A DNA stretch of 64,000 bases from Bacteroidota bacterium. GTDB lineage: Bacteria; Bacteroidota; Ignavibacteria; Palsa-1295. Within the stretch, counting starts at the first letter, position 1. Every line of letters begins with the position of its first letter. Positions 1 to 7,909 of the stretch are shown here, piece by piece. The stretch covers positions 434,001 to 498,000 of the forward strand of contig JAUZNX010000001.1 of NCBI GenBank assembly GCA_030706745.1, given 5' to 3'. Under the pieces are notes generated by a model that worked only from the letters and a program-made list of their open reading frames with translations, was not told the origin of the DNA and searched no databases. The translations under genes were made by a program, and so were the position numbers.

Positions 1-526
1 CGCCATAAATATTAGGCTGGAGTATAGTGAACCGGGATGAATCATAATTTCCATCTTCATCAGCCCAGTAAATGCGCCGCCAATCTTCGTCGAAAAGATC
101 GAGATGTGTACGATCGCGAAAATGGCCAAAACGGAGAACATGTGGATCAATCGACAAGGTTAATGCGATTGCCTTCAGTGAGTGTAAATCAAAGTTCGAA
201 CCCGTTGAAGTCTCTTCCCAATCAACAAATGGACTTACATTCCCCTTGCCGAGCAGCATCTTACCAAACGAACCATCGGTCTTCGGTCCAAGATTATGAA
301 GATAACCGCCGAGCCCTTCACCGTAGATATAGTTGCCTTCCGTGTCATGGGCGTTGCCGTAGATCGTATCGATCTCGCCCGACATGCCGATGTTCGGGAA
401 ATAGCAATTCGAATCAAGCGAGGGACTTTGGAACGGCGTGTTTTGGGCGTGGGACTCCCCTCCTATAAAAAGGAACGCCATCAGGATAGCCAACACCAAT
501 GACCGCCTCAGGGCACGTTGCTTCAT
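1..526 (-). CDS. Secreted protein, 3' end outside window
   Basis: An open frame with no stop runs from an ATG at 526 to the window edge (175 codons). The product starts with a signal peptide: basic n-region MKQRALRR, a hydrophobic stretch, and cleavage probably after GESHAQ. The mature part reads like a secreted protein (many Asn/Gly/Asp, YIYGEGLGGYL) with no family I recognise. It is the first gene downstream of the capsid gene on the same strand, 134 bp away, but its signal peptide and style resemble the host surface proteins, not a phage tail protein. Confident that it codes; function unknown. Confidence 0.7.
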   Translation of the reverse strand, partial: MKQRALRRSLVLAILMAFLFIGGESHAQNTPFQSPSLDSNCYFPNIGMSGEIDTIYGNAHDTEGNYIYGEGLGGYLHNLGPKTDGSFGKMLLGKGNVSPFVDWEETSTGSNFDLHSLKAIALTLSIDPHVLRFGHFRDRTHLDLFDEDWRRIYWADEDGNYDSSRFTILQPNIYG

Positions 527-660
527 ACTCTTAAGAAGACCCGCGAGAGCGCAAAAGGTTACACCCCCTCGGCGCAAATGTACGGCAAAAATTTGTGACC
601 TCATTAGAAAACCCTCCCCCGGCCCCTCCCGCAGGTACGGGAAAGGAGAAGAGAGGAGTG

Positions 661-1938
661 TTAGGACGCTGACGTTGAAAGCACCGCAAGGTAGCCGGGT
701 TGTCCGACGCCGAAAGCGACACGCTCTGTGAGTCGCAACATTTGGATGTCGTTGGTAAATGCGTTCACTCCGTCGGCAGTTGCATCGAACGAAATTCGCA
801 TTTCCATGCCTCCGTGCTGTCCCATCCATGCTCCGGCCGTCTTGAAATTACCAAACACAGCGAATGGAGTAGAAGGATGACTTCCGGAATCATATCCATT
901 GATAACGATTCCATTGGGCAGCACAACAACTGGGAATCCACGGAACGTCAAGCCACCGGCGCCTTGCAGTCCGGTCATTCCCTGGATCGGCGGGTTGTTA
1001 CTCTGCGCCAAATCCCAGAGGTACCGATTTTGCGAATCTTTCTTCTTCAGCAGATCAGTAAGCGTGTTTTGTTCGATGAAAAGAGATGCACCGCGTTGCT
1101 GTGCCGGTCCGATTGAATTGGCGAGAGTAATCAGGTCATCGAGCGTGATGTCGGTGTACTTCGTCTTGCCCGAAGTCGAAGAGCCGCCGAGATAGGTTGT
1201 GACAACGCTACTGGTGTTCAGGATGCCGGTGAATGGCGAGCCGGTGCCACGGAAGACCTGCGTATCTTCTTCTTGTCCGAAGACTTCGACGAAGATTTGC
1301 AGGATGGCTTTGTAGACATCGATGTTCGCGTCGTCGAGCAGTTCGTTCGATATGGGATAGATCGCAGCGAGCTTCTGCGCGGTGAGCGTGAGGCGTCCGA
1401 AGACGGCCTTGCTGGCAGCGATGGTGGCATTCTCCGCCGTCCAGGCAACCGAGGGCTTGCCCGTCAAGGTCGAGACATTGAGGACATTGGTTCGCATCTG
1501 GATCTGCCCGCAGAATTTGCGCGCAAATCCGAACTCGTTGAGCATGTAGAGCACATCCGAGTAAAACTCGGGCGGCACCAAATAGCCCCCAGACGAACTG
1601 GTACCCTCGAGTTGTGTCGCAAGGGTGCGAACGTATTCGGGTTCATACGACTGTTGAATCGATCGCAGCGTAGCATGGTCGTTCTGTGCGACGGCGTTGA
1701 AGAAGCGAAACGTCTTCAGGATACCATCGCGGCTGGCAGTCGGCACATATCGTTCACGGCCCTGTGTGTGCAACGGTTCTGGTGAAGCAGATGTCCGCAG
1801 CATGTCCCGGTTTCCAAGGGACGCTAGTGCAGAGCGATCGGGTAGAGCTTTGATTTTGTGGTCGAGGGCTTTATCGATCAGGGTGGAGAGTTCGTCACGC
1901 GTGGCAGTCAGGGTGTTGGTGGGTTCGTTGATTGTCAT
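661..1938 (-). CDS. HK97-fold phage major capsid protein
   Basis: Capsid subunit of a tailed-phage head, 425 aa. Residues 1-100 look like the scaffold (delta) domain removed by the prohead protease (charged and helical, with a Thr/Ala-rich start). The capsid fold follows: SGGYLVPPEF, then KPSVAWTAENATI, YPISNELLDDANIDV, and FRGTGSPFTGIL, the region that gives GxGxGxPxGIL in relatives. The ATG at 1938 was chosen over an upstream start at 2037 because the extra 33 residues overlap the protease gene and do not look like a capsid N-terminus. Protease and portal lie upstream on the same strand in the usual head-gene order. The gene looks intact. Confidence 0.92.
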   Translation of the reverse strand: MTINEPTNTLTATRDELSTLIDKALDHKIKALPDRSALASLGNRDMLRTSASPEPLHTQGRERYVPTASRDGILKTFRFFNAVAQNDHATLRSIQQSYEPEYVRTLATQLEGTSSSGGYLVPPEFYSDVLYMLNEFGFARKFCGQIQMRTNVLNVSTLTGKPSVAWTAENATIAASKAVFGRLTLTAQKLAAIYPISNELLDDANIDVYKAILQIFVEVFGQEEDTQVFRGTGSPFTGILNTSSVVTTYLGGSSTSGKTKYTDITLDDLITLANSIGPAQQRGASLFIEQNTLTDLLKKKDSQNRYLWDLAQSNNPPIQGMTGLQGAGGLTFRGFPVVVLPNGIVINGYDSGSHPSTPFAVFGNFKTAGAWMGQHGGMEMRISFDATADGVNAFTNDIQMLRLTERVAFGVGQPGYLAVLSTSAS

Positions 1939-1944
1939 AATAGA

Positions 1945-1979
1945 TAATTGTGGAATGTAGATTGTGGAGAGTGCAGGGA
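1945..1979. repeat. Degenerate heptamer array, one arm
   Basis: Five successive 7-bp units (taattgt, ggaatgt, agattgt, ggagagt, gcaggga) lie just upstream of the capsid start codon. They share the period and the GGA/GT pattern of the larger arrays at 3971, 8628 and 56962. No facing arm is obvious here. Confidence 0.5.
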
Positions 1980-1999
1980 TACTTTTGAAGCGATGTGAG

Positions 2000-2569
2000 C
2001 TAGTCTGATGCAAGCAGCCATACGGCAGCCTCTTCAATGGAATAGGCTTTGGTATTGTCGACGGCTTGTGGGTTCATCGGCAGCTCGACTTTCGAGCATT
2101 CGATCAGCTCCCATTTGGTGAAGGTATGTCCGCCAAAGTCATTGGCTTCCCACTCGATGGGTCGAAAGCCGATCGAGTTTGCGGGCAGCAGTCCGAGCAG
2201 ATCCATTTGGAAGACTTGTTCGGCAAGTGAGTTGGTGTCGGCCGGCGCATACTCGACCAGCGCAAAGAGAGCGGTCTGAGTGGTCTTTAGCTCTAAGACC
2301 TTTCCAATCGTGTTCACCAGTGCGCCCGATGCGCCATGTTGCCAAAGAAATTGCGGGTTCTTCAGGAAGTTGGTGGATTCGAGTCCTGCGAGGACGAGGA
2401 TGTCGCCGGCACGATCGACATCGCCGGTCGCCATTTTGAGCCAACGCTGACGAGTATTTTGCGTAGTCACTGTGAAGTCCTTTGATTCGAAGAGATCGAG
2501 TTGATCGGGATCGACAAACGATCGAGGACGATCCGTGACCTGTTTTGAAATGATGTTGGTTATATTCAT
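2000..2569 (-). CDS. HK97-family prohead protease
   Basis: Serine protease (Caudovirales prohead protease/assemblin fold, 189 aa) that matures the capsid by removing the delta domain. Visible motifs: GDVDRAGDILVLAG near residue 50 (the family's conserved start strand), FLWQH with the catalytic His near residue 75, and LLPANSIGF near residue 135, where the Ser of the SIGF block is the expected nucleophile. It lies 61 bp upstream of the capsid gene and was probably cotranscribed with it. Its ATG directly abuts the GTG of the opposite-strand gene at 2570. Confidence 0.9.
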   Translation of the reverse strand: MNITNIISKQVTDRPRSFVDPDQLDLFESKDFTVTTQNTRQRWLKMATGDVDRAGDILVLAGLESTNFLKNPQFLWQHGASGALVNTIGKVLELKTTQTALFALVEYAPADTNSLAEQVFQMDLLGLLPANSIGFRPIEWEANDFGGHTFTKWELIECSKVELPMNPQAVDNTKAYSIEEAAVWLLASD

Positions 2570-2953
2570 GTGAGGAATTTTGAAGATTTAGTTCGCGAAC
2601 GCATCCTATCGACCACGCTTGGCGAGGCGAGCACACACGCCGATGCCAGTACGATCGATCGGCACGACATCGAGATCTTTGCCGGGATGCTGTATGGACT
2701 CATCCGGGCCGGTGCGCGCCGTGAAGGACCGGAAGCATTTCAGGAAGTCTTTCTGCATTTCGCCGATGGCGAGCGTTGGCAGACATCGAGTGAGGAAGAA
2801 CTGGAGCTTGTGCGCGCCGCACTGCTGGCAGCAATCGATCGATTCAGCCAGGAGGCGCACGCTCTGCGAGTTTATTTCGAAGCGATGGAGTTGGGCGGAG
2901 CCACGGAATCGGAAGCTACCGAAAAGGCGATCGCCGTGTTGGGCGCTACCTAA
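2570..2953 (+). CDS. Small helical protein of unknown function in phage module
   Basis: 127 aa from a GTG start with no in-frame alternative before the Met at residue 39. The protein is acidic and predicted mostly helical (EEELELVRAALLAAIDRF, AHALRVYFEAMELGG) with high GC at third codon positions, so it reads as coding. No family recognised. It is on the strand opposite to portal and protease and fills the gap between them: 20 bp from the portal stop and 0 bp from the protease start. That head-to-head contact leaves no room for separate leaders, so either start may be misplaced or the two are expressed from promoters inside each other. Confidence 0.55.
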   Translation: MRNFEDLVRERILSTTLGEASTHADASTIDRHDIEIFAGMLYGLIRAGARREGPEAFQEVFLHFADGERWQTSSEEELELVRAALLAAIDRFSQEAHALRVYFEAMELGGATESEATEKAIAVLGAT

Positions 2954-2973
2954 ATTCTCAGATTCGTTCGATC

Positions 2974-4308
2974 CTATGAAATAGTCTTCCAGTCTTCCCC
3001 GACTACTTCAGAACCGAGCAGAAATACCTTCCCTTTGCCATTGGGTAAGGGTGGCAAGTTCACCAAGGCCCGTTGCTCATCGACCGTCATCGCTTGTTTG
3101 AGTTCGGAGACTCTTGTCATAAAATGCTCTTCGGTCTCAGGTACCAGCGATTCATGCTCAATGATAATGGATGTAGAGGTGCCGGAATTAATATTGCCCG
3201 TGGGGAAGTCCGGCGCCAATGCACGTGTGAATGCACGAGCATGTTTGGCGAGGGAATAGTCCACGACATCGCGCATGAAGATCATATAGCTCGTCTCACC
3301 ATTCGCCAGATTCACACCTTCGACATCGCCGAGCACGATTTGCGGGACTTTGAACGCTTCGCGAATCGAATCGCGAAGTTCCTTCTTCGATTTCGAAAAG
3401 TCGAGTTCTTTCGAGCCAGGAGCCAGTAGCTGTACCTCGCCGCCATCGGGCAGGATGGCAATGCGTCCGGCGTTCAGCGGCGTCGCATATTTCGCTTCCC
3501 ATCCGGCACGGACCTGGTCCATCTGCTCCTGTGTCATCATTGCACCCGCCGGCCATCGCAGCACTGCCCGGGGCGTCGCATCATTATCGAAGAAGCGCGA
3601 TTGAAACAGCCGCACGGCTGTCTCAGCCTTGGCTGTGTCAAGAATATCACTAAGCACCGCATGACCGAGAAAAGGTGCGCTGCGAATATCGGCGCGGCGA
3701 ATGTGAATGATATCGCCAGCGGGGATTGTAACGTTCGCCGGCAGGAAGCGATAGGCCGCGGGCAGTTGATCGTTTCCGCGTTCAATGATGAACGAAAGCG
3801 CCGCGACCGGCCACAACTCGGTGACTATCCCATGTCCGTTCCGAACTTTCAGCCACAGCGCATTGCCCGTTGCATCGAGCCACTGACTCGAGAGCTCCAG
3901 CATATCCGAAAAATCGAACAGTGGGTTCGGATTCTGGAGTAACCGCTCCAGCGGATGATTGCTGGGAAGCGGAGAGTGAATCGTTGAAAGTGGATAGCTC
4001 GATTTCCTGGTATCCACTATACGCGTTCCATTATCAATCGCATACGCATGAAATCGGCCTTTCGAAAGTGCCTCGCTTCGGGCGTGCATGCATGCCGAGA
4101 CAGTCTCGCGAATAAGCTGGATATTCTGCCGCGGATGATCCCATGGATTCGTAATAAATGAGGATCGCGGCTGGTCCATGCTAACGAGAACGGGGACTTC
4201 GGCCGGGCTGGCGCGGCTGGCACCAAGTTCCTGACCAGGAGCACGCATCGCGTTGCGTGTTTCACCGCGCGATATCGCAAGGGAGTATTTTCCGATTGTT
4301 AAATTCAT
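2974..4308 (-). CDS. Phage portal protein (HK97/Phage_portal family)
   Basis: Dodecameric portal subunit through which DNA enters the capsid, 444 aa. Central and C-terminal parts match the family: GNALWLKVRNGHG, GDIIHIRRADI, FQSRFFDNDATPRAVLRW, KSKKELRDSIREAFKVPQ followed by VNLANGETSYMIFMRDVV. The N-terminal 120 residues are less typical and contain a segment (YPLSTIHSPLPS, about residues 105-116) encoded by a heptamer array. Upstream on the module is terL, but two opposite-strand glycosyltransferase genes intervene; its start is 27 bp from the first of these. No frameshift seen. Confidence 0.9.
   Translation of the reverse strand: MNLTIGKYSLAISRGETRNAMRAPGQELGASRASPAEVPVLVSMDQPRSSFITNPWDHPRQNIQLIRETVSACMHARSEALSKGRFHAYAIDNGTRIVDTRKSSYPLSTIHSPLPSNHPLERLLQNPNPLFDFSDMLELSSQWLDATGNALWLKVRNGHGIVTELWPVAALSFIIERGNDQLPAAYRFLPANVTIPAGDIIHIRRADIRSAPFLGHAVLSDILDTAKAETAVRLFQSRFFDNDATPRAVLRWPAGAMMTQEQMDQVRAGWEAKYATPLNAGRIAILPDGGEVQLLAPGSKELDFSKSKKELRDSIREAFKVPQIVLGDVEGVNLANGETSYMIFMRDVVDYSLAKHARAFTRALAPDFPTGNINSGTSTSIIIEHESLVPETEEHFMTRVSELKQAMTVDEQRALVNLPPLPNGKGKVFLLGSEVVGEDWKTIS
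3971..4040. repeat. Inverted heptamer array inside portal gene
   Basis: Left arm ggagagt-gaatcgt-tgaaagt-ggatagc; right arm begins near 4010 with tatccactat. The 8-mers agtggata (3989-3996) and tatccact (4011-4018) are exact inverse complements. The array is in frame and adds a Ser/Pro-rich peptide to the portal N-terminal region. Confidence 0.5.
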
Positions 4309-4335
4309 AGATAAAAAAGTGATGAGTGAAGCTTG

Positions 4336-6078
4336 ATGAATATTGACGAACGTGCGTTCTATTATGCAACCCTGATGACAATGCCCCTTGACGAATCCCG
4401 AACCACGGAAGCCGCCCCGATGCGTGTGCCGCCATATATCACCCGGCGTTCATCAATCATCATTGGGTGCGCAGGTTTCGCTATTGCCGCATGCTGGTGG
4501 CCCTTCCGCATGCGATTTCCGTTCGATGATACATACATCACATTTCGGTACGCAGCGAATATCGCGCATGGGTTTGGCATCGTCTGGAATCCGGGCGGCC
4601 CACACACTGAAGGCTACACAAATTTTCTGTATGTCTTGCTGCTCGCACCATTTAGTGCATTGGGCTTAGACTTGGTAGTCGTGGCGCAGGCGATAAATGT
4701 TCTAGCTGTAATTACCTCGGCGATTGCAGTTGGGCGGCTCATCCTTAAGGATTCCCCAGGCCGCAGTTCGAGCGAATCCCCGAAACCCAAGCTATCGAGC
4801 AGCATACTGGGGGCGGCATTCTTCCTTCTCGATCCGTTCACCTGGTTCAATGCACACTCCGGCATGGAGACGAGCCTCTTTACGATGTGGGTCGTGCTGG
4901 TAGTAGCAACCGCGGGGCGCCCACTGCTTCCATTTGTTTTTGCAACGCTGGCAAGTCTCACCCGGCCGGAAGGAGCGCTGTTCGGCGTCATCCTGCTCGC
5001 AGCAAAGATCTTGCAAGATAGATCTGCTTCAAAGGTATCTGGAACTGGCGGAGCTCGTGAGTCTCGTGGTGGCCAAGCCAATCTTCGGAATGCCTTTTAT
5101 GTGTTCGGCCTGCCCCTGGCGCTCTACGCGGTTTGGAAATACTCATACTTTGGCAATCTGCTGCCAAATTCGTTTTATGTTAAAGTCGCGCAACCGCAGG
5201 GACCGGATGTAGGAAAGCTTCCGGGTTTGGGTACGCTCTTTCGGGCGTATGCCGGTATGTGGATCATTGTCGTTCTTGCAGCGCTGGCATGGTTGCGAGT
5301 GTGTATCCGCGACCGTCGAGTACCCTCGGTCATGCTGATTCCGACAGCATGGATCGTACTACTTAGCATTTTCTATTTGTTTTCGCATCTGATTCAACCG
5401 GAATATCAACGCTTCACAAATTCGATTGAAGCGATGCTGATTGTGCTTGCCGGTGTTGCGTTTCAGAGATATCGCAATCGGGCGAGCGCGGCGATCTTCC
5501 TTGGTTTGCTCGCCTGCCATATCGCATGGTCCATTTACTTTCGCGGAGGTCTCTCCTATTTCCTGCGCACCAATGAGTACTTGAGCTGCTATACACGCGT
5601 CGCATCGGTGCTTCGTACCATACCGGATCACGAGAAGATCTCCCTGGCCTGGGGCGATGCCGGACGCATTCCATATTTTGCAGGACTTCAGCATATCGAT
5701 CCAATCGGATTGAATACGACTGCCATTGCCCATGCACATTCCGCAGAGGAAGTGATCCGTTTCATCATGCAATCGCGGCCCGATCTGATCGTCATACCGT
5801 TGAACCTTCCGCATCTGGGCGCCGATACTGCCACAGACAACCCTTGCCGACTGATTATCCGCATGGGCGATGGCCCAATCGGGCGGTCCTACCCGGCGCT
5901 GGAAGCCGCTGCCGTTGCGAATGCATATCAGCCAATCGTCATGATCCCCCAGACAGTCTACGATCTCGATGTATTCGCCGACACCCGCTCGCCGCACTAT
6001 CACGATATAGTGCAGACGCTTGTGCCACGCATCGGTCACGATTCCGATTTTCTGCCGGTGCCGGATTGTCTCCGATAA
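4336..6078 (+). CDS. GT-C fold membrane glycosyltransferase, copy 1
   Basis: 580 aa, polytopic (about ten hydrophobic segments). Soon after the first membrane segment is FPFDDTYITFRYAANIA, then GFGIVWNPG and TEGYTNFL, the acidic-pair loop of GT-C enzymes that take sugar from a polyprenyl phosphate, resembling arabinosyl/mannosyltransferases of the AftB/ArnT type. The C-terminal 130 residues form a soluble domain with GDAGRIPYF and LNTTAIAHA. Likely adds a sugar to a surface glycan on the periplasmic side; the sugar is unknown. Paralogous along its length to the next gene. ATG 4336 is preferred because homology with copy 2 begins there (ERAFYYATL). It lies between phage portal and terminase genes on the opposite strand. 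Confidence 0.75.
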   Translation: MNIDERAFYYATLMTMPLDESRTTEAAPMRVPPYITRRSSIIIGCAGFAIAACWWPFRMRFPFDDTYITFRYAANIAHGFGIVWNPGGPHTEGYTNFLYVLLLAPFSALGLDLVVVAQAINVLAVITSAIAVGRLILKDSPGRSSSESPKPKLSSSILGAAFFLLDPFTWFNAHSGMETSLFTMWVVLVVATAGRPLLPFVFATLASLTRPEGALFGVILLAAKILQDRSASKVSGTGGARESRGGQANLRNAFYVFGLPLALYAVWKYSYFGNLLPNSFYVKVAQPQGPDVGKLPGLGTLFRAYAGMWIIVVLAALAWLRVCIRDRRVPSVMLIPTAWIVLLSIFYLFSHLIQPEYQRFTNSIEAMLIVLAGVAFQRYRNRASAAIFLGLLACHIAWSIYFRGGLSYFLRTNEYLSCYTRVASVLRTIPDHEKISLAWGDAGRIPYFAGLQHIDPIGLNTTAIAHAHSAEEVIRFIMQSRPDLIVIPLNLPHLGADTATDNPCRLIIRMGDGPIGRSYPALEAAAVANAYQPIVMIPQTVYDLDVFADTRSPHYHDIVQTLVPRIGHDSDFLPVPDCLR

Positions 6079-6161
6079 TCGGATTCTTCGAATCGGCGGG
6101 TCGCTTGGTGGCAAGCACATGGACGAATGATGACAAACGTGCGTTCTATGATGCAACTCTG

Positions 6162-7895
6162 ATGACGATGCCCCTGGACGAATCCCGCACCACAGCAACC
6201 ACGCCGATGCGCGTACCGCCATCTATCACTCGGCGTTCATCAATCCTGGTTGCCTTGGTCGGACTTATCATCGCTGCGATCTGGGTGCCGGCTCGGATGC
6301 ATTTCCCGTTCGATGATACCTACATCACCTTTCGGTACGCCGCAAATATCGCGCATGGGTTTGGCATCGTCTGGAATCCCGGAGGGCCGCATACGGAAGG
6401 ATATACGAATTTCCTGTTCGTGCTTTTACTCGCCCCATTCAGCGCAATTGGCGCGGACCTTCTTATCATCTCGCAGGCGCTTTGTGTCATCGCTGTCATC
6501 ATTACTGCGATTGCTCTTTCCAGATTGAAGGTCGCTGGATTTGTCAGACGAATTGGTCCAAGTGGTCCCACAGGTCTTAGTGCCCAATGGATCGGTCTGT
6601 TCGCCGCCACACTTTTTCTACTCGATCCACTGACGTGGATCAATGCCTACAGTGGGATGGAAACCAGCCTCTTCACGATGTGGATTGTGCTGGCAATCAC
6701 AACATGCGATCGGCCGCGGCTGCCGTATATATTTGCAACGTTCGCGACACTAACGCGACCCGAGGGTGCGATCCTGGGCGCGATTCTCTTCGCCATAAAT
6801 TACTGGCACGGTCGCACCGATTATGAAACACGTTTATCACGGTTGTTCGCGCCAGCGGTATTCTATTTTGTGCTTCCATTACTGTTCTATGCAGCATGGA
6901 AGCTGTGGTATTTCGGCGATCTGCTTCCGAATTCCTTTTATGTAAAGGTCTCGCAAGCCAATCCGAATCACACGTGGAGTCCGGGCCGCCGAATGGTCTT
7001 TGCCTATTATTTGCGTTCATGGTATCTTGCGTTGCCCGCATTCTATGTGCTGTGGATATCATTGCGTGCAATGCTCCGAGAACGATTCTCGTTTGTTGCT
7101 CTCGCGCAGTACCGGGTTCTTCTGGTGGCCGGGCTGTGGGTCGTTTTGATGAGCGGTTTCTATGTGTTTTCGCAGGTCATGATGCCGAACTACTATCGCT
7201 TCTTCAATTCCATTGAAGCGATGTTGATCGTTCTAAGTGCGGCAGCTTCCTCCATCGTTTTGGCAAGACAGAATAAGCCGGGGGTCCGTCGCTGGCTGGT
7301 CCCATCGGCACTCGGAGCATTCGTGCTATTGCATATTGCATGGTCTCTCACGGTCCGTGGTGGATGGATGTGGATCAATTGGGATACCAGTTACGAGCAA
7401 CACGCGATGCGCGTCGTTCCAATACTCGAGAGCATTCCGAATCACGAAGCAATTTCACTGGCTACTGGTGATGCCGGAATCCTGCCGTACTATGCCAACT
7501 TTCAGCACATTGACTTCGTGGGTCTGAACACGACTGCAATCGCTCGTGCGAGAACGACGAATGATGTGCTTCGGTATCTCGATAGCGCCCGGCCAGATGT
7601 GCTCTTTATTCCGGTCGAGCTCGCGCGGCCAGCCGATCCGCTACATGGTCACGACACATGCCGTCAGATCATTCGCTGGGGGCATGGACTGATTGGGCAG
7701 GGTGGCTATCCACGGCTCGCGCAGCAAGCGCTTGCGAGCGGCTATCGACCAGTCGCGACAATCTCGGAGGTCGTCTATGATTTCAACGTGCTCGTCGATA
7801 CGTCCTCGCATCATTATCGAGATATTACATCGGCATTTACGCGCAACATCGGAATCAATCCGCTCATCGGCCATCCGGTCGAATGTATGTGGTAG
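6162..7895 (+). CDS. GT-C fold membrane glycosyltransferase, copy 2
   Basis: 577 aa, same architecture as copy 1, with FPFDDTYITFRYAANIA and GFGIVWNPG identical and the rest diverged, so the duplication is not recent. Charged DD loop, multiple membrane segments, then a periplasmic tail with GDAGILPYYANFQHID. The ATG at 6162 is the first in frame after the upstream stop; similarity to copy 1 starts about 12 codons earlier (NDDKRAFYDATL), so TTG 6105 or GTG 6108 is a real alternative. It ends 14 bp before the convergent terminase stop. Substrate unknown. Confidence 0.72.
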   Translation: MTMPLDESRTTATTPMRVPPSITRRSSILVALVGLIIAAIWVPARMHFPFDDTYITFRYAANIAHGFGIVWNPGGPHTEGYTNFLFVLLLAPFSAIGADLLIISQALCVIAVIITAIALSRLKVAGFVRRIGPSGPTGLSAQWIGLFAATLFLLDPLTWINAYSGMETSLFTMWIVLAITTCDRPRLPYIFATFATLTRPEGAILGAILFAINYWHGRTDYETRLSRLFAPAVFYFVLPLLFYAAWKLWYFGDLLPNSFYVKVSQANPNHTWSPGRRMVFAYYLRSWYLALPAFYVLWISLRAMLRERFSFVALAQYRVLLVAGLWVVLMSGFYVFSQVMMPNYYRFFNSIEAMLIVLSAAASSIVLARQNKPGVRRWLVPSALGAFVLLHIAWSLTVRGGWMWINWDTSYEQHAMRVVPILESIPNHEAISLATGDAGILPYYANFQHIDFVGLNTTAIARARTTNDVLRYLDSARPDVLFIPVELARPADPLHGHDTCRQIIRWGHGLIGQGGYPRLAQQALASGYRPVATISEVVYDFNVLVDTSSHHYRDITSAFTRNIGINPLIGHPVECMW

Positions 7896-7909
7896 TGTGA
7901 CCTGAGCCT

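Noticed and set aside
5844-6161. N-terminal extension of the second glycosyltransferase
   Set aside because: It overlaps copy 1 by more than 200 bp in another frame and has no similarity to copy 1's N-terminus before about 6126.
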